Origin: Rallus limicola
Taxonomy: Eukaryota > Chordata > Aves > Gruiformes > Rallidae
Direction: 5' to 3'
DNA: 64,000 nt
NCBI GenBank assembly: GCA_022605955.1
Contig: JAKCOZ010000039.1
Coordinates: 1,178,001 to 1,242,000, forward strand
The notes under the pieces were generated by a model. It did no database searches and was not told the DNA's origin. It saw only the letters and a list, made by a program, of their open reading frames with translations. Made by a program: the position numbers and the translations under genes. Of the stretch, positions 1 through 11,114 are shown piece after piece (within the stretch, counting starts at the first letter, position 1; each line of letters begins with the position of its first letter).

Positions 1-175
1 TTCTGGTTCTATGCATATATATATACACTGGTTTTATTTTCTTTTGAAAGATTCCAGTTGGAATTTTCACTCTTTCCTTTTAAGGATATTATAGTATGTT
101 ATGATTTTGAGTAGAACTTGTTGATAAATTTCCATCAAAATCTGCTGAATGTGGAATGTGTGGTTTCCTTCATAT

Positions 176-200
176 TGACATTTACCATGGGTAAATGTCA
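176..200. repeat. Perfect inverted repeat, 11-bp arms, 3-nt loop
   Basis: TGACATTTACC, then ATG, then GGTAAATGTCA. The arms are exactly complementary and the centre contains CCATGG. No transposon terminus or RNA gene is recognised around it. Confidence 0.9.
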
Positions 201-1244
201 GTTTGCCACCATTTTATTTTTTTCCTTTTTTCTCTGGGGAAGGTAAGGAACATTTTCTTTCAAGTCAGAATCTTGTTAATCCTTGCACCCACTGAAGCTT
301 TGCATTTCCTCATAGGAATTGTAGAGTGCTGGACTTCTGGGTTTTGTGAGGATGGAACTTCTGATTACATCTGGTTCCCTCAAATAGACATCCTCTACAT
401 TAAGAGCCCAAACAAATTAAGAAAGAATCATAATGTGATCAAAATCAATTAAATTGTCTGCTAACTTAATATTGCAGACCAGAACAAGCATAAGAATTTG
501 AAGAACCAGGCTTTTAACAATCATTCTCATCTCACAGCTCGCTGTAAATTTATAAGCTGCTGTATTTTCTTCACACACATTTAAACATTCTGAGCAAGCT
601 ATATCTGTCCTATTGGTAGTTACTACAGGCGACAGGAATACAAAGCTATTTAGGGACCACAGTCCTAATTTCCATTGATTTCGCTAGGGACTCAGGTACC
701 AAAATCCTGTTCAGTCAGGCACCTACGGACAGTTGTGAAACCAGCAATCGTTACTCATATTGTTGAGTGCTCACCAATTAATCAGGGTAAAACTTGTGAA
801 TCAAGAATGACATATTTGTCGGTCCTCCTCACTTCCCACAAACATTTTTGTTGATTTTCACTTATATGTACAATATGAAATGAGTGGAACAGTGCACTTT
901 ACTGAATCAATACAGAGCATGATGATTTAAAGTGTCAGGATGGAAGGCAGAGATAGGGAAAAACAGGAGGCAAGAATAGCAACATTACTGAGAAATGAAA
1001 TAGAATCTGCTGAGAAAAATGGCATAAACACTTGGGATGACAGTAGAGAAAGTTTTGATAGAAATTTGGATAATAAAGCCAGTCAGGTAATTCACTGATG
1101 TAGCTACAGATCTCTTGGGCAGTTAGAGCAGATATGGCAGTACACTCAGCATGGCCTGTTAGAGCTTGGCTTTAATCTTTATCAAGGGAAAAGTAATTAC
1201 CTTGATACAGATTTTTATAGAAACTAAGCAAAAACCTAGTAGGA

Positions 1245-1365
1245 TTTTTTTTTTCTAAAGGAGGTGGTTGGGGAAAGGGAGGTTGTTTTTTTGTTTTGTT
1301 GGGTTTTGGGTGGTTTTATTTTTTACTTTGGTTCTTTTTTCTTTGGTGTTTTGTTTTTTTTCTAC
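1245..1365. repeat. T/G-rich low-complexity tract
   Basis: Runs of T broken by GG, GGG and GTTTTG motifs, with almost no C or A on the plus strand. Similar strand-asymmetric tracts recur in the window. Confidence 0.7.
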
Positions 1366-2298
1366 TAAATAGCCTGCATGGTTACAGACAGTTCTGTGTA
1401 TAATGCAGTGAGTTGAGAGATATAAATAGGGTTGGTATTGAAAACATGCAATATCCAGCAATCAAAAAAAAAACCCTTTAGGTTTGGTGTACTTAGGAGG
1501 CTTCTTAGCACAGAAACAAACACACTAAGTTTGATGTCAGAAAGTCTGACTTTGAGGGAATGTGAAATGCTCGGTGGAATTTTAACTGAGATTTTATAAC
1601 ACTTAGGAAATGTACTATTGAAACTGAAGTAAGAGAAGAAATGACAATTAATATGCACTCTGGTATAATCCAGCCAGGGAAATAAAGTAACCTAACAAGT
1701 AATATGAAAATGTTGGTATGTGTAAGAGAAAGGAAAAAAAAAACCAAACCACAAAACCAACTTCTGTAGAATTTTAAAATTCTATAAAAACATTGAGAAA
1801 GTAAGGGGAAAAATGCACAAAAATCAAGTACTGAAATTAAGGAGAACATAGAAAGTAACATTTTTTCATGGAAACCATAGTATGTGAATGCAGGTTAGCA
1901 GTATATGTTCCATAATACTTGTGTTGGCTTGGGCTGGGATAGAGTTAATTTTGTTGATAATAGTGTGCATGGGGCTGTGTTTGATATTTGTGCTGAATGG
2001 ATTATTGATAATAGATATTTTTCTTATTGTGATCAGTGCTTGCACAGAGCCAAGGTCTTCCCTCTTCCCACAGCACCCAACCAGTGAATAGGCTGAGGGT
2101 GCAGACAAAATTGCAAGGGGACACAGCCAGGACAGCTGACCCCAAGTAGAACACATGCCATATACGATGTCACGCTCAGCAATAAAAACTCAGATGCGGG
2201 GGAAAGGGTTGCAGGGGCTGCTGTAGCTTGGGGACTGGCTGGGATTCAGTTGGTTGGTGATGAGCAATTGTTCGTTTTGTAAATTTTGTTTTTCTTGG

Positions 2299-2785
2299 AC
2301 TTGCAGTTTTGCATAGCTGGGTTCTGGTGGCAGAGAGGGGGCTGCAGGGGTGGCTTCTGCAAGAAGCAGCTAGAAGCTCTTCGCAAGCCCAACCAGAGCA
2401 AACACCAGCCAGCTCAAGGCCAGAGTTGTTGCTGACCAAGGCCGAGCCCATCAGCAATGGTCACAGCACCACTGGGAATTACATTTAGGAGGAAGAAAAT
2501 GCAAGCAGACTCTTTTTGCCACCAGAGAAGGGAGTGAGAAGATGTAGGAAACTGATGCCACTTCTCATTATCCAACTGTGTGTGCAGTGTAGTGTAATAA
2601 ATTAGAGTTTTCCTTCCTTTATTCTGTGTTGAGTCTGTTTTGCCCCTGACACCAATTGAGAATGATCTCTCCCTGTCCTTATCTTTACTCCTAAGCCTTT
2701 CAATAGATATTTTTTTCCCGGTTGAGCTGAAAAAGAGAGTGATAGAGTGACCTCAGTGGGAACCTGGCCTCCACAAACCACCACA
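2299..2785 (+). mobile_element. Solo LTR (family B) nested in the family A LTR
   Basis: Flanked by a perfect 5-bp duplication CTTGG at 2294-2298 and 2786-2790. The body matches the family B copies at 18040-19206 and 28741-29897: a CTGCAGGGGTGGCTTCTGC-like block, a CAAGGCC block, AATAAA at 2596-2601 and the terminus CCACCACA. At 487 bp it is less than half the length of the other copies. The missing part lies between about 2546 and 2560, consistent with an internal deletion. The first bases (AC) depart from the expected TG, probably by mutation. Confidence 0.85.
2596..2601 (+). terminator. Polyadenylation signal AATAAA in nested LTR
   Basis: AATAAA lies at the same relative position in all three family B copies, followed by a T-rich stretch. 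It is the expected R-region signal of the LTR. Whether it is used is unknown. Confidence 0.6.
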
Positions 2786-2999
2786 CTTGGCTTTAGTTTT
2801 CTTTGTTTTGCTTTGGTCTGGTTTTAGTTGTTTTTTTGTTTTTGGGTTTTTTTTTGAGGGAAGGTGTTTAGGGATTTAGGGTTGTTTTTTTTTTTTGACT
2901 TGTGTGTGGCGGACAGGGTTTTGTGGTAGGGAAGTGAGGGTGTGAGCAAGTAGTTGTGTGGTACTTAGCTGCCTATCAGGTTTAAACCATGACAACACT

Positions 3000-5252
3000 G
3001 AAGGTTTTGGATGGTAAGCAGGAAACAATCAGCCAAGAGAAGACACAATATAAAGAGCTTGCTTATCTGCTTATTTTTTTGCCACAGCTTCACTTTCTCA
3101 TCTACTCATGAAAGCACTTCAACAAACAACTTAAGATTTACTATAGATAGATGAAAAAGAAAAGATACAAGCTGAAAGCAGTACTGCCCAGTTCTGGTTG
3201 TTAATTAAACCATACAAACCTGTTGAATTTCAAGTCCCTGGTGACCTAAGTCTTCACAAATATAAGCTTTGCCATTTCACAAGTATCACTCCAGCTAAAC
3301 TTCAGGCAACAGACAAAACTCTAACCCAGGAACCTTTTTAATGATAGTAAGCAAGAGCTGACATAGGAATCAGTAGCCTAAATGTATGTTGCTAGAGACA
3401 GGCGAGGCACCGTCAGTCATCCTTCCAGGCTTCCAGCTGCATCTCCAGAAGGGCATGATTTTCTGCAGTTCATGTACTGCATCTGCCAAAATCATGCACA
3501 TCTCAAATATCCTCAGGCATCTGGTCCATATCTGGGCACTTGAATCACCCTTTGTTGAAACAATTTATTACAACACTTGAATTTAAAACATGCTGAAAGA
3601 TACAACAGCTAAAGAATGAAGAGGAATAATGAGGCACATAGTTAAACTGTATTTTTGATCCACGATTTCTAAAACCCAAATAGACTTTTATTATAATGTA
3701 AACTGTTCCTTTCCCAGTCCAGCTCATTGCATCAGATGTAACTTACCTGAACCTAATACCAAATGTTACACAGCAATTTTAAAAATTAAAAAAATCTCAA
3801 TTTCTGTTTGTAAAGTCTGCCTATGAACCTAAATCATCATCTTTGAAGGCTGTTTACAGTGAAAGGAAATTTTGCTCAACTGTTTCTTTCAGTTCTGTGT
3901 TTATTTTTTGGCCAAGTAAAAATTTCCAGGACTTGATTGTCATTACTGCATTCAGTAGCTCATAGAAACGTATCAACAGAGGATGGGCAAATTGTGTAAA
4001 ATCTTATTTTTTACTTTTCTCTTGGGTTTCTGACTCAGAGCTGTAAAAACCCAGGAGTAAACTAGTAAACAGACAATGACTCAGCCGTGACCACTTGCTC
4101 CCCTTTTTGATCTGTTTTATTTCCTTTCACAGAACAGTTTATTCCCCTTTGTTCCTGGTCAAAGATTCGATCATTCCCTGCACTTCTCCAGACACTTTTC
4201 TACCCTTTTGCTCGCAAGAGGGATTAGCATGTCAGTCTCCCTTGCTCTCTCTTTCATACCCAATGTCATAGGCTTTTCTGCCCTGCATGGTAGAGAAAGT
4301 TAGTGGAAATACAGCCCTAAATCAACTTGTAGCATTCTGCTAACTTTCTTCTCCTTTTATTTTCCACATTTTAAACCACGTTTCATGTTCCTCTCTCCCT
4401 TAGTCTTTTAAAAAGAATAGTTAGGACCATGATAACAGTCCTTCTGCTCTGGATGTCTGTCAAAAACACCTGCTGTGTTTCTGGACAGCCACAACCCCCT
4501 TTGACCCAACAGGCAAAAGCTATGAGTGCCAACAATGGGCACAAGTCATTAGGAAGGAGATGGAGAAGATGAAGTGATGTGTCTATGCAGAACACTGCCT
4601 TAGTGATTCCAACCTGTGCCTGCTGGCTGCTTCTGAACTTCAAGTTCAGCTTTGGCCCCAAGACACGGGCAAAATACTTTGTTTTCCATGGTGATGCAAA
4701 TAGCAGGTGCAACTGGTCATCATCTCTCCAGTATGTCCCAGAGTTGAAGTAGTCCAAGTGATTTCACCGTGAAATACATTCATACAGATGCTGCTTGAAA
4801 AACGCCAAGGGATAATACTTCATTATATAAGTACAGCTATTAGAATACAAGACACCCATTCAAGGATTTACAGGCATCACTCTATTTAACCTCTGTGGCA
4901 GATAAACTTGGCTGCTTTAGTTTAATCTTAGATACTTTACTGCTTTGATACATCTACCCAGTAAGGGTACAATCATCCCCTACTGAAAAAAAACAAATAT
5001 TAAGTTGGAAAATATCATTGGATTGGAATAGATTTACTATACAAATCAGATTTTTTTTATTTTACTGTTAGATGGGGAAATTTAAATATAGAAGCAACTG
5101 GAAATGCACTTGTAATGTAAAAAGATGACAACTAAAAGCATGTAAAACTGCTTCCTATGCCTTAGATATATCATCATTTTAGCATTGAATAATTGCAGAT
5201 TATATTTTTTAAAAATCCCAAACAAAACCTTAAAGGACTGCACATTTTATGG
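3000..5252. other. Unique non-coding DNA
   Basis: No repeat or gene is recognised. The 4383-4757 minus-strand open frame (124 codons) begins at TTG rather than ATG and resembles nothing known to me, so it is treated as a chance frame. Confidence 0.55.
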
Positions 5253-5257
5253 TCCTG

Positions 5258-5845
5258 TGTCCTGGTTTCAGTCAGGATAGAGTTAATTTCATTTGTAGCA
5301 GCGGATGGAATGCTGTGTTTGGGAGTTAAAATGAAAACAGTGCTGATAACACCCTGATGTTTTTAGTTGCAGTCAGACAGTCAATGCCAGGACAGGTGAC
5401 CCAGATGGGCCAAAGAGAATATTCCATGCCAATTACGTCCTGCCCAGGATAAAGGGGGGCTGATGGGAGGAAGAAGGGGCGGTTCCGGGACGCGAGCGGC
5501 CGGGACGCGAGGGTCTTGGGGGACGGTCGGGTTCCGGGACGGCTCTGGGTGGTACGGCCTGAGTTGTGTGGTTCGGTGAGAAACTGCATTGTGTATCAAT
5601 ATTTTCATATTCTTTTGCTCTATAGTCCTGTTAGCATTGTATATATTTTATTTTTCTGTTATCTTAGTAAACTATCCTTATCCCAACCCACGGGCCTCTT
5701 AGTTTCTTGGTTTTGGAGTTATTTGCCCCTTCCTTTTCCCTTCCCTTGTTTCCCCCCTCCCCTTTTTCCCTTTTCTCCTGCTCTTTTACTTTAAGGAGCA
5801 GGCAGCTGCGTGGATCTCGGCCCAAGCCGGGGTGAAACCACGACA
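5258..5845 (+). mobile_element. Solo LTR, ERVL-like (family C), with perfect TSD
   Basis: Starts TGTCCTGGTTTCAGTCAGGA and ends GAAACCACGACA. The 5-bp duplication TCCTG flanks it exactly at 5253-5257 and 5846-5850. A GATAAAGGGG TATA-like motif is at about 5448 and AGTAAA is at 5666-5671 as a possible polyadenylation signal. The middle carries a CpG-dense stretch (about 5480-5560, repeated GGGACG units). Retained CpGs and a perfect TSD suggest a fairly recent insertion. It is related to family A through the shared GATAGAGTTAA and GTGCTGATAACAC blocks. A close copy lies at 59098-59678. Confidence 0.93.
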
Positions 5846-5850
5846 TCCTG

Positions 5851-8239
5851 ATAAAATCAATTTGCATATTTCCATTTGGCCTTGTTCACCCTGCAGGAAT
5901 AATACCTATTTCTTTCCTATTTTTGTAGACTGCAATGCTTTCAGCTAAGAGCAAGAGAGCAACTATTTCAAGCTAAAACTCTCTTGGTCACATGAGTCCT
6001 GATATTTAAAGTATTTTAATCAATATGAAAGAATAACAAATGCTGAGCTCTACAAATACAATGATATTTATTGTATAAAGCTTCTTTGATAGCATGTTGA
6101 AGAAGAAATCCTTGTAGGACTTTTCTTTACAAAATAAGATTTTGGCCTTGAGGTCTATGCCTTAATTCTAATCTCTTTTATACAAGGCCTCCTGAAACAT
6201 CAAATTTCTCTCCTTACCCATTTTCTAACACAGTTGGTCAGTCACTTATTTGGCTTTATATGAAATTCTACATTAACAGCAAGAAAGTACAAAAAGAATT
6301 TTGAAATAGGAAATTCTTCCAGTTATCTCTCCCATTTATCCACCACTGCCTGGCTATGCCTTACTGTATATTCCACAATGTGCTACTCAGTCCAGCCAAT
6401 TAAGTGACCTAATTAGTGGAACCCCCTGTGCCCTTCTGAACTCCATTCCTTAAACTAAAAAAAAATTAAGAAAATTTACTTTGGCTTATGCGTTCCAGTG
6501 ATTGTTTTCTTACAACAAAATATTGCCAGCAATATAATTTGAATTTGAAAACAATGCTTTGTCTTTTACTGCCACTAAGTGCAGCTAAGTGCTGTAAGAA
6601 GGTCTTGTTGCCTCATACATGGGATTTCTAACTTCTAAATCATGTGTTGCTTAAAACAACATATCACTAGAAAGCAACCACTTATGACTTCATCAGTGGA
6701 CAGAAAGGATCAAGGAAAAAGAAAAGTTTGGGGGCTGGAGAAAAGGAAAAAGAAATAGGACAAGAAGAAGAGAGAAAACAGTGAAGCAACCGGTACTGTT
6801 GGATTGATGAAAAAGCTGGATAGCTGTTAGTGTAAAATCAATAGTATGTTCAGTCATGTGGTAAGTAGAATTCCATGTGGTTGAATGAGTTATTGATGTG
6901 GGAGTTTATTTATTTTGCTGTATGCAAGGTATCACAAGCCAAACTTCAACAGAGTGATTAATGTGGCTGAAAAAAATTCTTGTAGCATCAGCTGGGAGTT
7001 CTGTTTCAGGATGTCATCTCTGCCCACCTCTGATGGCAATGAAACCATTAGCAAAAAGTGCAGTTAAATAGCTTGACTTTTGAGAGCTAACCACCAAACA
7101 GCTAGGGATGAAAAGGAAATGAAAGGGAAGCTCTGTAAAAGGAACTTCTACAGTGGGGACTTTGACTCAACTCTGATGCAATTTTTTTCTTTTTTAATTG
7201 TTTGGGGTTTTTTTTTGTAAATTTTCAGTGATAATTGGGTTTTTAGTTATATGACACATGGAAAGACCTAGGTACTTAAAAGCTGTGCTGGAGAATGTTT
7301 TCTGAAGCAGCCAGTATGAAATAGTGAAGACAGGTTTGTCTTAAGTGTTGTCTCTCTCAGGACTCATGTGCATGGTAGACAAACCTGATGGTGCTGCTTT
7401 GGTAGTGCAGTGGTGAGTACACTCAAGCGACATGATAAATAATTGAGTCCCTTTTCTAACTCAGACAAAGTAAAGTCTGTATTCAAACTCTTTGGAGGAG
7501 TGATTATAACCCTTCTCAGTTGACACCATGGTTCAAAGCCTGTCCACCATACAGTCGGACTGGTTCAGTCAGCATTGTATAGCATTTAGCCCTTAATCTC
7601 TCTATAAGTAATATATGGTACACCTCAGTCTTAAAATGTTGATATTTTTATTTTTATTGTTTTGTTGTTGTTATTGTACAATGAGCATTATATGGAGAGT
7701 GATGTCTTATAGCATGCTTCCAAAAGCATGTTGCCTGTCATGGGCATTGTGCTCAGGAACAGAGGGAGAGTGACTGAAAAGCTGCTGCAATAGGAGGGGC
7801 TAATGATGTAGTTGCCAAGAAGAATTCAAAGAGTTGATTGAACTTTATCTGCATTATCTGTAAAGAACAGATTCCCAAAGCTGCACCCTGATTTACTTGG
7901 AAGACATAATTTAGTTTTCTCTGAAGGAGATCCCAAGAATTAACTAAGAGGAGTTGCATGTCTGCTCAGAGGTTAGGGCAGAAAGCAAAGTTATTTCTCA
8001 GTAATACATATCCAGAGCATATTCTGCACCTCAGTTTTGGGACTTCACTATAGAGTTATGGCCTACTTGCAGTGTTGGTTATTTTTATCTTTCAGTATAA
8101 GACTGAAAACTCCAAAATGGCTTTCAAAACTGTAGGCATGATGCTCACCTGCGATATAGAAGGCAAATATCCAAGTTCCAGATCTGCACTAGACAGCAGA
8201 AATTTTAATTAAAGGGTCATGTTTTCTATTAGGGGTTCA
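5851..8239. other. Unique AT-rich non-coding DNA
   Basis: No gene is recognised. A purine-rich tract lies around 6700-6780 and a short T/G-rich run around 7183-7220. Otherwise nothing stands out. Confidence 0.55.
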
Positions 8240-8374
8240 CTGCTTATCATGGTTTAACCCCAGCCAGCAAGTAAACACCATGCAGCCACTCACTTAGTCT
8301 CAGTTGCCCACAGCAGGATGGGGAAAAGAATCAGAAGAGTAAAAGAGAAAACTCCTGACATGAGATAAAGACAG

Positions 8375-8380
8375 TTTAAT
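8375..8380 (-). terminator. LTR polyadenylation signal ATTAAA
   Basis: The minus strand reads CTATTAAACTG, about 195 bases downstream of the TATA box. It is the family's conserved poly(A) signal. Confidence 0.65.
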
Positions 8381-8568
8381 AGATAAAGCAAAAGCCACAC
8401 ATACAAGCAAAGCAAAACAAGGAATTAATTCACTACTTCCCATGGTCAGACAGGTGTTCAGCCATCTCCAGGAAAGAAGTGCTCCATCACAAATAGTGTT
8501 ATTTGGGGTGACAAACACCATCGCTCTGAAAGTTCCCTCCTCCTCTCCTTCCTTAGTCTTTTCTCAGC

Positions 8569-8574
8569 TTTATA
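8569..8574 (-). promoter_or_regulatory. LTR TATA box
   Basis: The minus strand reads GCATATAAAGC within the family A LTR, about 270 bases from its 5' end, the usual place for the U3 promoter. Present-day activity cannot be judged. Confidence 0.7.
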
Positions 8575-9157
8575 TGCTGAGCATGATGTCATATGGTATG
8601 GAATATCTCTTTGGTCAGTTGGGGTCATCAGTCTGCAGTCTGTGACCCCAACTTCTTTTGCACCCCCAGCCTAATTTTTGGTGGTGTGAGAGGTGGAGAA
8701 GGCCTTGACTCCGTGTAAGCCCTGCTCAGCAGTAATCAAACCATCCCCGTGTTATCAAGGCTGTTTTCAGCACAAATCCAAAACATAGCTCCATTTTATC
8801 TGTGAAAAAAATTAACTCAATCCCACCCAAATCCAGCACACTGCCCTATTCTCTCTGTTTGCTTTCCTGAGGTTGAAATTAGTATTTTCTCTAGATTTTT
8901 GTTCTTTAGGTAAGAGAGAGTTCATAACACATTTTAATTAAAATACATCCCTATGGAAGAAAAAATTTTTTTTTGAGAAATCATCATTTTTCACACAAAA
9001 AACTTAAAACTACTACTCTCTTAAACCAACTTATTCTTTGATACACACATATGGGTTATTCCTGAGAAACTGAAATAAAAAAAAATACATTAATCTGATT
9101 TAGATGCAAAATTTAGTGAGATAATTGCCTTGGTCTTCCCTTTTACTGACTGTGAAG

Positions 9158-9183
9158 AGCTTGGTCCTCAGTAGGACCAAGCT
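9158..9183. repeat. Perfect hairpin, 11-bp stem, 4-nt loop
   Basis: AGCTTGGTCCT, loop CAGT, AGGACCAAGCT. The next hairpin starts at the following base. No T-run follows, so it does not look like a terminator. Confidence 0.95.
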
Positions 9184-9204
9184 ATTGTACCTTAAAGGTA
9201 CAAT
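9184..9204. repeat. Near-perfect palindrome, 10-bp arms, 1-nt centre
   Basis: ATTGTACCTT, A, AAGGTACAAT. It directly abuts the hairpin at 9158-9183. Confidence 0.95.
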
Positions 9205-9635
9205 TTGTCTTCTGTACCCGCTTCACATTTTATAGTCCATAAATAATTCTTTGTATAGTGAACGACTATACACATACCCACTAGGAAAAAAAGGAGTATA
9301 AATTAGTGCCACCCAGCAGCTGAGAAATGCGTAAGATCCTATCAACTCCTCTTCTATCATGGGAGAAGCATAACACATAACAGACGAATGTGACACCAGT
9401 TTCAGAACTTCATGGTTGTTATTTACAGCATAGTCTAAACTTTTTTGACAATTTGGGGATACTGCCTAAACAGAGGTTGGAAATAAATGTGACGGGAACA
9501 GGTATTCTGGGTCAAATATGACCCATTTTAAATTTCAGTATATTTTCCACATCTGCTAGTTGAGAGGAAAACAACACAATTTATTAATACTCAAAACCAC
9601 ACCCAATGCAGCCTACCAATTTCTAGCCTAATTAG

Positions 9636-9673
9636 TTAATCAACTTATTCATTATTAATCAACTTATTCATTA
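9636..9673. repeat. Perfect two-copy tandem duplication, 19-bp unit
   Basis: The unit TTAATCAACTTATTCATTA occurs twice head to tail without mismatch, consistent with a recent short duplication by slippage. Confidence 0.95.
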
Positions 9674-10037
9674 AAGAGTCATAATTCCTAGAGAATTATT
9701 CACTTTTTTTTTGGTCTCTTTCCTTGTTATTTACACAACTGAAGGGCAGATCTTTAAGGAGAATGCAGTTACAGACTTCATGAACTTCAATAAGTTTCAT
9801 GAGGAAGGATAATGAAATAAAGTTTTGGCAGTTACTCTGAAAAATGTTTCAGATTTCCCTTTCTCATTTTCTAAATTTGAGGACTTCCCATATCACCTTA
9901 TTCTTTCACAGTTTATCATAGAATTTTCTAGTGAAATATTCATAATTATAGAAAAGCAATTATTATATTTTCACAAATATTAAATAATTAGTATAGTGAT
10001 TTGTATCCTCTTCTTGACCACAATTTACAAAATATTT

Positions 10038-10065
10038 TAATGTAGAGTACACACACTCTACATTA
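10038..10065. repeat. Perfect hairpin, 11-bp stem, 6-nt loop
   Basis: TAATGTAGAGT, loop ACACAC, ACTCTACATTA. No RNA gene or transposon end is recognised nearby. Confidence 0.92.
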
Positions 10066-11114
10066 CAATAAAAGCCTTTTTCCTAAATTAAGTTCATTAG
10101 ATTTTGGGGTTTATCTTTCTCTATTTCCAGTTTTGACTTTCTATGATATCTTTCCGATGGAAAAAGTTAATCAGAGTTTCAAAGCTGTCATGAGCACTTA
10201 ACAGCAAAAAGACAAAATCAGCTCAGTCAGTTACTGTGGTGACTATCAAGTGGATTTCTGTTGTTTCCCACTACAAATTGTTCCCCAAGTTTACAAACAC
10301 AATTTACTAGTCAAAAGTACATGTAACAGTAATCATACTTGAGAGTGATATTTTATATCAAAACCTCATATTCTTAAAATAACTATTTTTTAATAATTAA
10401 ATCTTTTATTTAAATACTAAATACTTTTACACTAAAACTGAGGTGAAACAGTATGATTGTTGTGGTCCCCTTTGGATCTAAAAATCTGTAAAAATATTTT
10501 ACATATCTTATACTTTCTTATTTCAAACACCAGGCAGATAATAGTTCAAGGGTTTTGTGTATGCATATAAAAAGAATTTACCTTCCTAACATTTTTAAAT
10601 TAAGCAACAATATACTTCACAGAAATATGTCTTTCCCAATAACATTATCTATTTTTTTCAGTCCTCTTTATCTTCTTGTTATCAGCAAATCTCATTATCA
10701 GAGTTTTCAAAAATTAATGGCCAAATGCAAGAATAATTTTCACTTACTCAACTCTGAGTCTCCTTAAGTGCTGCTAAGGGCTACTACTCAAGAGTTTCTG
10801 TCTTTTTGATTTAATGTTATTTATTATTCAGTCACTGACTTCCTTATTCTGACAACTGAAAGCATTTTGCAGAAGTGTAACCTGTGTTATCACCAGCATT
10901 GAAACACCAAACACTGTGGAATATCACATGGAATACTAAAGCAGTAATGCTGTACTTCATATCCCTCTTAGAGAGCATATGATATTCTCCAAAATTTGAA
11001 CAATCCCCCATAAAACTTCCTCCTATCACTCAGGAACACTCTTATTAAACTCTAGCTCATTAATAAAGTGGCTGAATCCCACACAAGAACATTACCAGAA
11101 GCCAAATAATAGAC

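Larger units (their letters stand above)
1..1919. other. Unique AT-rich non-coding DNA
   Basis: No gene or recognisable transposon is seen. It holds a perfect 11-bp inverted repeat at 176-200, a T/G-rich low-complexity run at about 1245-1365 and an 18-bp perfect palindrome at 1767-1784. The short open frames here begin at arbitrary codons and show no recognisable domain. Confidence 0.6.
1920..2994 (+). mobile_element. Solo LTR, ERVL-like (family A), interrupted by a second LTR
   Basis: The element starts TGTGTTGGCTTGGGCTGGGA and continues with the GATAGAGTTAAT block typical of a widespread avian ERVL-type LTR. It ends in a TTTAAACCATGACA-type terminus. Flanks are ATACT (1915-1919) and ACACT (2995-2999), a 5-bp TSD with one mismatch, which fits ERVL integration. 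An AATAAAA TATA-like motif lies near 2182. The middle is occupied by another LTR (2299-2785). Beyond it, 2791-2910 is T/G-rich low-complexity sequence, and the last about 60 bases return to the family A 3' end. No internal retroviral genes are present, so this is a solo LTR left by LTR-LTR recombination. Confidence 0.85.
8245..8840 (-). mobile_element. Solo LTR, ERVL-like (family A), minus strand
   Basis: Read on the minus strand it begins TGTGCTGGATTTGGGTGGGA and ends in the GGGGTTAAACCATGATA-type terminus. The flanks CTGCT (8240-8244) and CTGCC (8841-8845) form a 5-bp TSD with one mismatch. It carries a TATA box (TATAAA on the minus strand, 8569-8574) preceded by TGACATCATGCTCAGC-like sequence, and an ATTAAA polyadenylation signal (8375-8380). 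At 596 bp it is essentially full length. There are no internal retroviral genes. Confidence 0.92.
8846..11110. other. Unique AT-rich non-coding DNA with hairpins
   Basis: No gene or transposon is recognised. It contains the twin hairpins at 9158-9204, a 19-bp tandem duplication at 9636-9673 and a perfect hairpin at 10038-10065. Confidence 0.6.

Noticed and set aside
2866..2885. TTTAGGGATTTAGGG, telomere-like
   Set aside because: Only two imperfect units inside a T/G-rich tract; not an interstitial telomere array.
4383..4757. 124-codon minus-strand open frame
   Set aside because: It begins at TTG, not ATG, shows no domain and has no supporting splice or regulatory context.
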